From Adiantum capillus-veneris (Eukaryota; Streptophyta; Polypodiopsida; Polypodiales; Pteridaceae), in assembly GCA_014529385.2 (NCBI GenBank), contig CM043948.1, positions 76,051,291-76,115,290 on the forward strand: a stretch of DNA of 64,000 bases. The letters run 5' to 3'. Both the position numbers and the translations under genes were made by a program. The notes under the pieces are model-generated. The model worked only from the letters and a program-made list of their open reading frames with translations, was not told the DNA's origin and did no database searches. Shown in pieces: positions 32,661-44,585 of this stretch (position 1 is its first letter; the number at the start of each line of letters is the position of its first letter).

Positions 32661-35482
32661 ATGGCGGAGGAAGGGAAGCTCAAGATTGAGAAGTTCAACG
32701 GCAAAAACTACCAACATTGGAAGATGCAGATTGAAAACTATCTCTACCAGAAGGACCTCTATTTGCCACTAGGCGGTCTTGCGAAGAAGCCCGCAACAAT
32801 GGCAGATGAAGCATGGATTGTCCTTGATCAAAAGGCACTGGGAACAATCCGGTTAAGCTTGGTGTCAACGGTGACCTTCAATGTTTCGGAGATGAAGACC
32901 ACGGAGGACTTGATGAAGTCACTTGACGACTTCTACGAGAAACCATCGGCATCCAATAAAGTATTTCTTATGAAGCGCTTGTTCAATCTAAAGATGGCAG
33001 AGAATGGTTCAGTTGCAGAACACCTAAATGACTTTAACACAATCATAATTCAACTTCGATCAGTGAAAATCAATTTTGATGACGAAGTGTGAGCTCTCCT
33101 TATACTATCATCTCTACCGGATAGTTGGGACAGCCTTGTGATGGCTGTAAGTAATTCTATCTCTGGCACAAATACTCTTAAGTTTGATGATGTTGTGGGT
33201 GTTCTCCTAAGCGAGGAAATGCGAAGGAGAAGCACAGGAGAATCATCAAGTGCTGCACTATCATTGGAAACAAGAGGAAGGCTTAAGGAGAGGTTCAAAA
33301 ACCAAAAGGGTCGTGATCGCTCAAGGCGGAGCAAGTCACGCACAAAGTCAGTTCTTGAATGTTGGAACTGCGGCAAGAAGGGCCACGTCAAGAAGGATTG
33401 CTGGTCCAAGAAGAAGAAGGAGACAGAGTCTCAAGACAACAAGCCAACATCGGAGGCCAATGTGGCAGGTAAAGTAGAGCAAGATGCTCTAATTCTCTCA
33501 TTAGACAATGTGTCTAATTCCTGGATAGTAGATTCCGGGGCTTCATTCCATGCGACACCACACAAGCAACATTTCCAAGACTACACCAAAGGTAATTTTG
33601 GGTATGTATACTTGGGAGATGATGAAGCTTGTGAGATTGTAGGCAAAGGTACAGTTTCTATCAAAACTGCTAATGGAAATGAATGGAAGCTTAAAGATGT
33701 TAGGCATGTTCCTTCTCTTCGCAAAAATTTGATCTCTACAAGACAATTGGACGATGAAGGTCACAACATTGCATTCGGAAACAAACGGTGGAAGATCTCA
33801 AAGGGATCTTTGGTGGTTGCCAAGGGTGAAAAAGTCGGTACACTTTACTTGTGTACTGTTAGCACGCAACCTTCAGCTTGTGCAGCAACTACAGAAGTTG
33901 ACAGTGCGGTGTGGCACTACCGACTTGGGCATATGAGTGCTAAAGGAATGCAAATCCTTCAAACAAAGAAGCTTCTACCAGGTTTGAAAGAAGTGGACTT
34001 AGAGTTCTGTGAAGATTGTGTTTATGGTAAACAAAAGAGGGTAAAATTTCAAAAATCAAGAAATGAAAGAAAAAATAAAAAACTTGAGTTGGTTCATTTT
34101 GATGTTTGGGGTCCTGCAAGTACACCATCACTTGGTGGCTCATTGTCCTATGTAACATTCATAGGCGATGCGACTAGAAAAACATGGGTTTATGTCATGA
34201 AGAATAAATCCGATGTATTTTCCATATTTCAAAGGTGGAAAGCCTTTGTGGAGAATGAAACAGATACCAAGGTTAAATGCCTCAGATCCGACAATGGAGG
34301 CGAATATTGCAGCCAAGCTTTTGAAAGCTTTTGTGCTAGCAATGGCATTCGGAGGCAAAGGACAACCCCAAGGACACCTCAACAAAATGGGATTTCCGAA
34401 AGGATGAACAGGACAATCATGGAACGAGCACGAAGCATGCGGCTACATGCAGGCCTACCGCTTGCACTTTGGGCGGAAGCTGTAAGTACGCCTGTGTACT
34501 TAATCAATCGGTCACCCTCAACGGCATTGGATGGGGGAGTTCCAGAAGAGGCATGGACAGGTAAACCGGTGAATTATGCATTTCTCAAAGTGTTTGGGTG
34601 TGAGGCTTTCATGCACATAGATAGAAGCCTAAGATCAAAGTTAGATGCAAAGTCCAAAAAGTGTTTCTTCATTGGCTATGGAGAAGGAGACTTTGGGTAT
34701 CGCCTATGGAATCCTGAAGATGGTAAAATCTTAAGGAGTAGAGATGTAATTTTTAACGAACAAAATATGTACAAAGATTACTTGGAAAGAAAACAAACAA
34801 AAGAAACAGGTGATGAGTACATGGAGCTTGAGGACGGTGAAGACTCAAGGACTGCAAACGGTGACAATGTGCAACAACGTCAACAAAATGAGGAGCCTCA
34901 ACCTATTCCCCGAAGATCTACAAGAGCAAGTAGACCTCCAGAAAGGTTTGTTCCTTCCTTCAACCATCTCTTGATCTCAGATTCTGGAGAGCCGAAATCA
35001 TATGAAGAAGCTATGCAACATGAATCCAAAGAAGAATGGACGAAGAGCATGCAAGTGGAGATGGACTCACTACATCGCAACCAAACATGGGAGTTGGTTG
35101 AGTTGCCTAAAGGTAAGCGGGCACTTCAAAACAAATGGGTGTACAAGCTAAAGGAAGAAGAAGGTGGGAAGAAAAGGTACAAGTCTAGGCTTGTGGTAAA
35201 AGGTTTTTCTCAAAAGAAAGGTATTGACTTCAATGAAATATTTTCTCCTATTGTAAAAATGAACTCAATTAGGCTTGTCTTAAGCCTTGTGGCTGCTCAT
35301 GATCTAAATCTCGAGCAAATGGATGTAAATACGGCATTCCCTCACGGTGACTTAGAGGAGGAAATCTACATGCTTCAACCAAAGGGGTATGAAGTAAAAG
35401 GTAATGAGAAAATGGTTTGCAGATTAGAGAAGAGCTTGTATGGTTTAAAGCAAGCATCAAGACAAATGGTACTTGAAGTTTG
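32661..35482 (+). pseudogene. Element P gag, protease, integrase and N-terminal RT
   Basis: ATG at 32661 starts MAEEGKLKIEKFNGKNY, a typical copia gag start. TGA at 33090-33092 (fits CGA-to-TGA) breaks gag at DDEV. Reading continues in the same frame to a CCHC knuckle (CWNCGKKGHVKKDC), protease (WIVDSGASFHATP), integrase zinc finger (WHYRLGHMSAKGM, FCEDCVYGKQ) and DDE core (VHFDVWGPAS, CLRSDNGGEY, PQQNGISERMNRT). RT starts at NKWVYKLKEEEG and includes EQMDVNTAFPHGDLEEEIYM and SLYGLKQASRQ. A one-base insertion near 35465 ends the frame at 35482. Apart from these, no domain is missing. Confidence 0.93.
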
Positions 35483-36543
35483 ATCGATGGATGTTGGATC
35501 ATGGATTCACAAGATGCAACTCGGATCACTGCGTCTACACGGAGAATTTGGGAGATGGGAAATTCATCATCCTAATGTTGTATGTTGATGACATGTTGAT
35601 TGCAAGTGCTAACATGCAGGACATCAAAGACCTAAAAGAGGAGCTGTCCAAATCTTTTTCAATGAAAGATTTAGGTGCTGCAAAGAGGATACTTGGTATG
35701 AAAATATCAAGGGACAGGACGAAGAAGACAATAAAGTTATATCAAGAAGATTACATCAAGAAGGTACTAGAAAGGTTTGCAATGCAAAATGCAAAACCAG
35801 TTTCTACACCTTTGGCTGGTCATTTTAAACTAACGAAGGATATGTGTCCAAAGACACAAGAGGAGATAGCCTATATGTCTAAAGTTCCATATGCTGCAGC
35901 GGTAGGTTCTCTAATGTATGCTATGGTCTGGACAAGGCCAGACATTGCACATGCAGTGGGAGTTGTGAGTAGGTTCATGGACAACCTAGGTAAAGAGCAT
36001 TGGCAAGCTGTGAAGTGGATACTTAGGTATCTAAAAGGGACAACAACATATGCTTTGTATTTTGGAGGAACTGATATTTTTCTAGAAGGGTATGTTGATG
36101 CAGATATGGCAAGTGATAAAGATACTCGAAGGAGCACTACTGGCTATGTGTTCACGGTTGGAGGCACAGCAATAAGATGGACTTCAAAGCTGTAGAAAGT
36201 GGTTTCACTTTCTACCACGGAAGCGGAGTATGTAGCAATGACGGAGGCAAGCAAAGAAATTATGTGGCTTCACAGATTCTTAGAAGAGCTTGGATTCAAA
36301 CAAGACAATTGTGTCTTGTACAGTGATAGCCAAAGCGCTATCCATCTTGCGAAGAACTCAGCCTTTCATTCAAGGACAAAGCACATTGAGGTGAGATATC
36401 ACTTCATACGCACTCTTTTGGAAGAGGGACAACTAAAGCTAGGAAAGGTGCATACAAGTGAAAATCCTGCAGACATGTTTACAAAGGTGGTCAACAAGGA
36501 GAAGTTGAGCTTTTGCTCATCTTCAATCGGCATTCAAGGATAA
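35473..36543 (+). pseudogene. Element P C-terminal RT and RNase H
   Basis: The frame after the insertion carries the RT active site (LMLYVDDMLIASANM), the MKDLGAAKRILGMKI thumb and SLMYAMVWTRPDIAHAVG. RNase H begins GYVDADMASDKDTRRSTTGY, where the first position is followed by DAD rather than DSD. TAG at 36193-36195 (fits CAG-to-TAG) interrupts SKL|KVVSLSTTEAEY. The end has YSDSQSAIHLAKN, TKHIEVRYHFIRT and ENPADMFTK, with a stop at 36543. Confidence 0.93.
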
Positions 36544-36591
36544 GAAGCCAGAATGGAAAGCAGTCATAGGTTTGGTTTGGAGATCAGTCTC

Positions 36592-36602
36592 CAAGTGGGA
36601 GA
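36592..36602 (+). other. Element P polypurine tract
   Basis: aagtgggagat directly precedes the tgttaag start of the 3' LTR. Confidence 0.85.
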
Positions 36603-36603
36603 T

Positions 36604-37363
36604 TGTTAAGTATGGAGCCTGATTTATCCTTGTAATTTTCTGTGGTAAAAGCGCACATTTGTAAGGCCCCCATTATGAGGAGAAGCCATCGTGCGTGAAG
36701 GAAAATCACTCACCGGAAACCAAAATTTTCACGGACAAGAATCAGGGGCAACTTTAAAGGCCTCGGGGACGGAGGCCCCCGAGACTTTTTTTTTGCCGGA
36801 ATATTCTTTTTCGCCGGAATATTATGGCCGGACGGCGGCCGGAAAGTGGTTGGAAAACAACCGGTCGGTTGGCCGGTGGCCGGTAGTCAATGGCCGATGG
36901 CCGGTGGTCGAAAGTCAATGGCCGGTGGCCGAATTCAAAAGCGGACTTGTCTTCTCAAGGGCGGCCACACATGGGCGGATTGGAGGGTCCGATTTGGACT
37001 TATTCGCACAAGGGCGGCTACACATGGTTGTCTCTCATAAGAGAGGGCAGCCCTTTTGGCCTATAAAAGGAGGCCATTTCTACACACATTTCATAGTGTG
37101 AAGTTGATGCAACAAGGTGAGTGTGAAGCAAGGCGGGAGCTCCATTAAGGGTATAATCCCTTTGTAAACTACTTCTTGTTTTGAAGTACTAAAGCCATTG
37201 AGTGGCTGCTTTCCCGTGGACGTAGCCCACATTGGGTGAACCACGTATATCGTGTGTACTCTCTCTCTCTCTCTCTACTCTATAATCTCGTGTATATAAA
37301 TCCGTCTCTCTCCATTAAGTAATCTACTCAATTATCTATTTAGCTACGTCTTATTTCCTAACA
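36604..37363 (+). repeat. Element P 3' LTR
   Basis: 760 bp, the same sequence as the 5' LTR except for one fewer minisatellite unit, a shorter gtgtgaag region and scattered substitutions. Confidence 0.92.
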
Positions 37364-37560
37364 ACCGGCTCATTGATCTATCCTATGGACAAGCGAATGT
37401 CCACCTCAACGGGTCAAGAGTCTTCCAAGGAAAAGAAAGAACCAAGGGGACCGGATGCTAGTTTGTTAGAGAATTCCAAAGAAGTAAGGGAGTCAACTGA
37501 TATTATATCATAGAATTTCGACGATTCAAATTGAGGTGCAAGTGAATAGGGAGGCCAACA
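37364..37560 (+). pseudogene. Element E gag, part 2
   Basis: Downstream of the copia insertion the translation (YPMDKRMSTSTGQESSKEKK) matches the region after HSG in the gag of F and G. A small frame change lies just after the junction and a stop at about 37513. No zinc knuckle is readable. Confidence 0.5.
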
Positions 37561-37899
37561 TGGCTACTAACAGGTCACATGGAGCAAGAAAAGTACAGAA
37601 AGGTAAGCTAGCTCCATCAATAATTTGTTCAATTTTTGGCTCTCAATGCAAAGTGGATAGGGGAAGAGAACCTTGAAGATTCTCTTCAATTTTGAGTTCT
37701 ACCTTGAAGCTTTTGGGTTATTAGCAGTGTCTATTATAAAAGTTATCGATGAATCAACAAGTTGAATCTGGTGTGGTACGTACTATCCAAGATGGGAGCC
37801 ACTCCACTCTTTGTCATAGATTGCCTAGATTGAATAAAGCCACTAATTTCTCCTTGAGATTTTAGGGATATTGACAAGCTGACAGTATTTTGTGGAATG

Positions 37900-38096
37900 G
37901 ACTCTCAAGAGATGTAACTTTTTGAAGCAATACAAAAAAGAAATACCGAAAGGGACGCCAATGCATCTGGGAACGGAACTCCGTCGTTCCGTGTTGACTC
38001 TCCTCTTCTCTCTCTCTCTCTTCAAGCTCAGTTATTTGCAGATTTTATTCATGTGTCGCTATTGATTTCTCCTTGGGAGTGTCCAAGCTTGTAACA
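37900..38096 (+). repeat. Element E 3' LTR, right part
   Basis: Shares with the 5' LTR the core aagaaataccgaaagggacg, a CT run, tttgcagatttt and the end gagtgtccaagcttgtaaca. The two copies are clearly diverged, so E is old. Confidence 0.6.
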
Positions 38097-38277
38097 TGCC
38101 CCTGCACATATTTGCTACAATCATTTCTGATGTGTGGTTTGACAGAAACGTAGAGAGGACAACAATCTGCTAAACTCTAGAACATTTTATCACCAAAAAG
38201 AACTTGCTAACTTGAAATTGAGAGCGAAGGGAGATAAACAAAAGATGTCAGAGCAGGATGCCTTTATACATAATCGG

Positions 38278-38790
38278 TGGCCCCAAACCGCCAATGTTAA
38301 GTCCCCTATTTAGGTATTTCTTTATTGATTGATTCTCTTTAGTTACAAAAGTCAGAGGACTGAGAGCCGACACGAAGTGCTTATGCAATCATGTAGGAGA
38401 AACTTCCAAAATATTTGTGTGTAGAGGTACTCAACCTTGAATATGGGTGATCCCTTCAAAAGTAACCGTGCCTTCCTCTTCTTATTAGTATCCCAAAATT
38501 CTACGCCAAAAGCTGTTGTTTTCTTCACCTAATTTTTTTTTGCCCCCACTACGGTAGCCCATGCAACTTAGTCACTTGGCTGGTCTGTAGAAAATTGGTG
38601 GCCCCAAACCGCGACTCCCCACACCCCCTTCAAGTATTTCTTTATAGATTCATCCTCTTTAGTTACAAAAGCTAGAGGGCTGAAATCCGAAACAAAAGGC
38701 TCACACAATCACGCAGGTTAAACTCCCAAAGTATGTATGTAGAGGTACTTAACTATGAATAGGGGTGATTCCACGGAAAGCAACCCAGCT
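38278..38790. repeat. Imperfect direct repeat, about 200 bp, spaced 314 bp
   Basis: Copies starting ggtggccccaaaccgc at about 38278 and 38592 share the order of tatttcttta, ctctttagttacaaaag, gtagaggtac and ggtgat words with many differences. Confidence 0.7.
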
Positions 38791-38897
38791 GTTGTTTTCT
38801 TTATGTAAACACCCCCCCCCCCCCCGGGGGGCCAAACCCCCAGCTCGAAATTTAGAACTTAGAAAGGTTTAAAATAGAAGGTCTCCCTTTGTTTTAC

Positions 38898-38901
<4 letters not shown>

Positions 38902-38971
<70 letters not shown>
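38902..38971. repeat. (GA)n microsatellite
   Basis: A pure GA run of about 70 bases. The minus-strand frame across it is not a gene. Confidence 0.95.
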
Positions 38972-38975
<4 letters not shown>

Positions 38976-40330
38976 GCTCTGTTTTTTACAGAAAGAATTT
39001 GAAATCCAGGCTTAGAGAGAGAAAATAAGCAAAAAAAATTTGTCAGGAGAGAAAATCTGAAATTTAGGTTTAGAGAGAGAAAAGCAAGGAGAATATTCAC
39101 TTTGACGCATGGACCACCTTGAGAGAGAGAGAGAGAGAGAGAGATTGATTTGCGTACCTTATGTGCTTACAGCTACTTTTGCGCAAGAATAGCCTTGGCT
39201 CGCTGCTTCTTTCAATTTTACACCGTTGCATCAACATAGGCTGGGTTCAGACTGAACCGACGGAAGAAACAAGGTTTCCTAAATGTGCTGCCGCCAAGTG
39301 TGAACAGTGTGGAGGAGGAAAAGTGAAAAAGTGAAGGGGGCTGAGAGAGGCCATTAACTCTTCCGAGCGAGGGGGATCGAAAGAAAAATGGAGGGCCCGG
39401 CGGAAGAGTGCGTCAACTCCAGCCAATTAAATTTTGCCATGGAGGGAGAACGCCCCTTTGCTTTTTTCTTCCCTCGCCTAGTTTGAACCCACCCATATAT
39501 ATATTTGGTGCTGTTGCTGTTTTGTCACTTGATTTGGTGGTGCCGCCTTTGCTTACTAGGTCCCGCCGGCTTCAAGAGTTACGCGCCACTGGCGGTCCAT
39601 CGCTGGGAGTTTACACAGTTGCTACCAACCTTACAGCTGCTAAATCCGTTGCTTGCATCTCTCCATGTGCATGGTTGGGCCTTTTACACATTGTTTCCTT
39701 AACCTTTCATATCTCTTACACTGCACACAATCTCTCTCTCACACACGCGTGCGCGCGCATACACTCACATGTAGCAGGAATCATATATACACACACTATA
39801 GCACACCAACATGCACACATTTTTGTAGCTTGCATCTCAGACGCATCTTGGGGTGATCGAGAGGTGAGGGAGGCTCAAAACGGTTTCTAAGGTTTTGATT
39901 TTGCTCTCTAGAGTGCTATGGAGCCATCTTTCATTATGTTGGATGATCTTCAGCAGAAGATTGGTGACCGTACTAAGGTTCTTTCTCTTGTCGACCATAC
40001 TAAGGTTTATCGACCGTCTTGTCGATGCTCCGATGCTCGTGAGTGGTTCACATGCACGTTAATTGGTTCGGATGAAGGCAAAGTGGAGGACATCATCTAG
40101 CTCAACAAAGGTACTTTCATTGCTACTTTCTTAAGGTTGTGAGCTGCACCCTTCTCTCGGCTTCAAGGAAGATTGGTTTTTCTGCATTTTGAGGATAGAT
40201 GTCATATAACCGGTCTCTACAACGTAGAGGGCAGTACTATTTCAATTAACTGTTAACTTTACTCAGAGCACTGTGAAGGAAAGCAGTCTTGTCCAACGAC
40301 TAGAATGTCATTGCGCACATGAGATCGACA

Positions 40331-42359
40331 CCCTGTAGGCTCCAAAAGTTGGCGCTTCTTTCGGTATTTCTTTATTCAAACAATAGTAGACGATCCATAC
40401 ACTTAGACCAAACTCTCACAAAGCTGTTTAAACGTGGCGAGGGCTGAAAACGTAGGTTTTTGACTTGATTTCGGCAGCACAATTGCGCAAAAACCCTTGT
40501 AGATGAAAAACACTTGTCTAGGACGGATCCCCTCACAATTTGGGAGCTTTCTCGTGAGCTGTAACAAAATTTCAGCGTGCTGTAATTCTCTGTTTTTGTG
40601 CTGTCGGGTGCACAAAACCTTGTACACGCATCCCAAGGCTCTCACGGAGCTTCCTTGGTGTTCCTTTGCAGTTTAGTTGCGAAACACTAAACATGCAGAA
40701 AAACACAACAGGCTGTAATTCTCCGTTTCTGATTCTTTTAGCGGAACGAACACGCCTACGCGCGTCCCAAGGGCTCTCGCACGCAACGGGACAGTTCCCC
40801 TGTGAGTTGGACGAGTTTTCATGCGAGAAAACTTTTCAAACTTGCAATCTTCCGCGATGGAACTGTGCGTACCTGTGGGGGATTAGCAGTTAGCTAATCC
40901 GCTTCATTTTTAAAAAGCTCGTCTTGGCAAACGCGCATAAACCTTTAGAACTGTACATATTCATCTGAGTAGCCCAACCAGTGGGACATTACCATATGTG
41001 CCAAATGGGAGAGAGAGAGATGCAAATCATTGCGCTACATAAGATAGAGGAGAAGGCAAGCTTTCCATTAAAGCTGTCAACCTGCGCCCACTACTCACAC
41101 ACACACACTGTAGGTCACTTCTGGAGTTCAAAACAGTCCCCAGTTCAAAATGGATGTCCCCTCCAACTGAGGTGTCTTGTAGATGGCTCTCCTTCTGCCA
41201 AGTGTCCAGTTTGCTCCTTTGAGTTAATTTCCTAGTTTCCACTCACTTATAAAGTTGTAAGTGACTTTTTGAGTGTCCCAGACTTCATTTGGCGCATATA
41301 GGCTTCCATACTCATCAGAATTCAGTGCTAACTGGCACGACCAGTTCCAGATTGATTGACCTAGACTCCCGATGTGAGAAACTCATTCGATCGGAACTGT
41401 TTCACACTGGCCATGCAATGTCCACTTGCACCTTTTGAAGGGTTCCGGGAAAACAAGTAAAAATATATTAAAGAAAAATATGTAATACATATTTAGATAA
41501 GGCAACAAGAAAAATACACCTCCAGGTGACACGCTGTAATTCTCTGTTTCGGATCGTTTTTAGCGGAGCGAACACGCCTACTAGCGTCCCAAGGGCTCTC
41601 GCACGCAATGGGACAGTTTCCCTGTGAATTGGACAAGTTTTCACGCGAGAAAACTCTCCAAACTCGCATTTCTCCGCTATGGAACTGTGCGTACCTGTGG
41701 AGGATTAGCATTTAGGTAATCCGGTTCCTCTTCAGAAAGCTCTTGCCTTAGCAAACGCGTATAAACCCAGAGAACTATAAATATTCATATAAATATTCAT
41801 ATGAGTAGCCCAATTAGTGGGACATTACCATATGTGCCAAATGAGAGAGATGCACGAGAGCAAATCATCGCGCTACATGAGACAGAGGAGAAGACAAGCT
41901 TTTCATTAAAGCTGTCAATCTGCACCCACTACTCACACACACATTGTCACTTCTGGAGTCTAAAACAACCCCAGTTCAAAATGGGCACCCCCTCCAGCTG
42001 AGGTGTCTTGCAGATGGCTCTTCTTCTGCCTAGTGTCCAATTTGCTCTTTTGAGTTAATTCCTTAGTTCCCATTTACTTATAAAGTTGTGACTTTTCGAG
42101 TGGCCCATACTTCATTTGGCGCACACATACTTCCATACTCATTAGAATTTAGTGCTAACTGGCTCGACTAGTTCCAGTCTGACCGACCTAGACTCCCGAT
42201 GTGAGAAACTTTTCAGCCGCAGCCGTTTCACACTGGCCATGCAATGTCCACTTGCACCTTTTCAAGGGTTCCGAGAAAACAAGTAAAAATAAAATAAAGA
42301 AAAATATGTAATACATATTTAGCGAAGGAAATAGGAAAAATACACCTCCTGGTGACACA
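40331..42359 (-). repeat. Element H 3' LTR with an 821-bp internal tandem duplication
   Basis: The right edge (minus TGTGTCACCAGG) abuts the PPT. Copies 40713-41533 and 41534-42358 are tandem duplicates (period 821) with scattered substitutions. At about 40335-40372 the plus strand carries ggcgcttctttcggtatttc, the lineage LTR core in minus orientation. The left end is uncertain. No coding sequence. Confidence 0.7.
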
Positions 42360-42369
42360 CCCCACCCTT
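42360..42369 (-). other. Element H polypurine tract
   Basis: Plus-strand ccccacccttg-type pyrimidines; the minus strand is purine-rich and abuts the LTR start. Confidence 0.7.
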
Positions 42370-42735
42370 GAAATATTGCAAGCAATCTCGCTTGCATGTC
42401 AATAATATATGCGGATATCTCCTGATATCACGTATATTCTATGATGGGAATCCAAGATATACATGCTTCCGGAAATGTAGCATTGGACAATTAAACAATC
42501 CCACAAACCCGGATACCACACATATATCAAGCATAGAAGTCTTCTAGTGTACTCTCAAGCACAAACTTCTCTAGCTAAATTTTGTATGGAAAGAGTAGAT
42601 ACAATTGCTTAACTACTCTTTTGAGCATCATGAACCATGCTCTTGCCTTGCTCCAAAAAGGTTACATCAAGTCATTGTGGGTTCTATCTGAAAGGCTTCA
42701 AGATACAATTGCAATAGCTGAGGTGAATCAACCAA
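42370..42735. other. Element H 3' untranslated segment
   Basis: AT-rich, between the polyprotein stop and the PPT. No gene seen. Confidence 0.5.
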
Positions 42736-44383
42736 TTAAGGCTCTTCTATCCATTTGGCATCCAAAGATGGATAGTTCTTGAATTTCACCAAGTAGCGTC
42801 TTGCAACCTTTCCTCTAACCTTCCTTTCCTTATGTGCCAATATCTCTTCAGGAAGTAGAATCTCATCCAATTCTTCCACTTTGGGCTGTTCCTCATTAAG
42901 CATATTCTTTGGCACATCACCAATAAAAGGTCTTAGAAGGCTGACATGAAAAGCATTATGTATTTTCCAGCCTTCTGGTAGCTTCAACCTGTAGGCTACA
43001 TTGTTGATCTTTTCTGAAATCTGAAAAGGATCAGAATATCGCATATTGAGCTTAGGAAACAAACGTTCCTTGCCTTTCCTTTTCCTTAACCTGACCTTTT
43101 CAAAGCGCAAAAACACCCAATCACCAAGTGAAAATACAAGTTCACGACGGTGATGATCCACAACTTTCTTTTGCTTAGCTTGAGTCTTCTCAAGAGCAAT
43201 CTTTATCTTCCTGTATGTTTCATCCATATCTTGCACATACTTGTCTGTCTCAAATAGCTTGTCCTTAGTCTGCAAAATGGGCGGGACTTTCTTCCCTCCT
43301 TCCACTATCTCAAATGGTGCCTTATCTGTTGACGTATGCGCAGTGTTATTGTAAGCATATTCAACCAATGGGAGTTGGTGTTCCCAAGTTGCCTTGTGCT
43401 CTAAAAAATAACATTTGAGCATATCTAGGACATTAGAATTTGCCTCTTCTGACTGTCCATCAATTTGCGGATGAAACGAAGAAGAGAACTTTAGCGTAGT
43501 GCCTATATTCTCAAACAATGCCTTCCAGAAAAGACTCGCCATACGTGGATCCTTGTCACTGACAATTGATTGAGGCATCCCGTGATATTTAAAGATATTG
43601 CTCATGAATATCTTGACCATGTGTTCTGGCTTTATCTTCTTCCTAACAGGAATGAAATGAGCCTGGTTACCGAACCTACAAATGATGGTCCAAATCCATC
43701 ATTGCCTGTTTGCATTCTTGGAAGATCAAAGATAAAGTCCATCGCTATGCTCTCCGGGGGTTCACCATTTAGTACCCCCTTATATAACGTGCGTTCTGGG
43801 GTATTAGAAAAACCACTCTTTTAACATGTCTGAATGAATAAATTGTCCCCTTATTTTAGGAGTTTTTTACAAAATTGATTTTAAAAAACCCTTCATTTTA
43901 ATGTATCTTTGTTAGATTGCCTAAAACTTTTGCATTTTAAAACCCTTCCATTCGAACTCGTTATACATTCACATGATTACATAGTGCACCCCCCGAGGCT
44001 ATGCTTTCCCATGGCCTATCAGGGATCGGCAATAGCTGCAACAATCCCGGTTGCTTTTGTCTATTAAATTTGACTTTTTGTCAAACTAAGCATGATCTTA
44101 CAAATGTGTCAATATCTTGACGCAAAGCTCGCCAATAGAAGAATGTGTCAACCCCTTTCACTGTCGCATCAATTCCACGATGCCCAGCATAAGGTGGAGC
44201 ATGACTTTCCATCAAAATCTTTGGCCGTAACTGTTTAGTAACGCATAACTTTCCATGCATCATGAGAAAGTCATTCTTAAGCATATAGTGGTCATGATGT
44301 TGCCCATCAACAAGCTGATCATAGATCCTTGCAAAATCTGAATCTTTAGCATATTGTGTCTTCATTTCGTCTAGTTCACAATG
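42736..44383 (-). pseudogene. Element H integrase and chromodomain
   Basis: From the N-terminus: spacer ELDEMKTQYAKDSDF; zinc finger with HAPPYAGHRG and FVRSCLV (44413-44081); a linker ending LPIPDRPWE; then a 246-bp MITE inside the codons around the first catalytic aspartate (MDFIFDL). After a frameshift near 43640 the long frame (43620-42736) has D (IVSDKDPR), E (DGQSEEANS), the GPF/Y-type RYSDPFQISEKIN, NAFHVSLLRPF and a chromodomain ending RYLVKFKNYPSLDAKWIEE. Several regions are well kept, but the MITE and the frameshift kill it. Confidence 0.85.
43752..43997. mobile_element. MITE, 246 bp, hAT-like, in element H integrase
   Basis: It is flanked by an exact 8-bp duplication gctatgct (43744-43751 and 43998-44005). 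Imperfect terminal inverted repeats of about 21 bp begin ctccgggggttcacc on the left and ctcggggggtgcac on the inverse of the right end (about 16 matches). AT-rich core, no ORF. Removing it plus one target copy restores the integrase frame across the site. An 8-bp duplication suggests hAT; the superfamily is inference. Confidence 0.82.
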
Positions 44384-44585
44384 TGTCACATGCACACCTA
44401 ACCCTATGTGCATGTGGACAAGCTACTTCACGTCTAGGGTTCAAGTCAGCTTAGGAAGTGTTCTGGCACCTTTGTGAGTCTGTGTGCAGGCCGTGCATGT
44501 CCAGGCACTTAGAGTAGTTGCATATCCTTTGGTTGCACACATCATGATTATCAACATGACATTCAGTAACCATCATGAGCATTTT

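Larger units (their letters stand above)
31786..37363 (+). mobile_element. Element P: Ty1/copia retrotransposon, nearly intact
   Basis: Plus-strand copia, 5.6 kb. LTRs at 31786-32587 (802 bp) and 36604-37363 (760 bp) both run from TGTTAAGTATGGAG to TTCCTAACA. PBS at 32590, PPT at about 36592. Flanks are gccgg and accgg, a 5-bp target duplication with one mismatch. The gag-pol frame has only three lesions: TGA 33090, a one-base insertion near 35465 and TAG 36193. The protein is Tnt1-94-like (Tork-type; inference). It sits inside gag of element E. Confidence 0.95.
30240..38096 (+). mobile_element. Element E: degenerate Ty3/gypsy, split by copia P
   Basis: Plus-strand relic related to F and G. 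The end of a 5' LTR (TATA-like tttataagg at about 30239, LTR end near 30512) is followed by a PBS-like tggtatcatagc (30514) and gag. Copia P interrupts gag at 31785. Gag resumes at 37364 and soon decays. A 3' LTR-like segment ends at about 38096 (gtccaagcttgtaaca). No pol remains, so pol was deleted or this copy was gag-only. The left end of the 5' LTR is not defined. Confidence 0.6.
38097..40330. other. Non-coding region with duplicated and simple repeats
   Basis: No gene accepted. It contains an imperfect direct repeat of about 200 bp (38278 and 38592), a C/G homopolymer patch (38811-38835), a long GA microsatellite (38902-38971), a short GA run (39120-39143) and CA-rich sequence (39740-39800). 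A 60-codon frame at 39918-40100 (MEPSFIMLDDLQQKIG) is not recognised; its downstream reading meets stops. Confidence 0.5.

Noticed and set aside
39408-40100. Possible host gene (frames of 160 and 60 codons)
   Set aside because: No recognisable domain, CA-rich and stop-interrupted; no splice model improves it.
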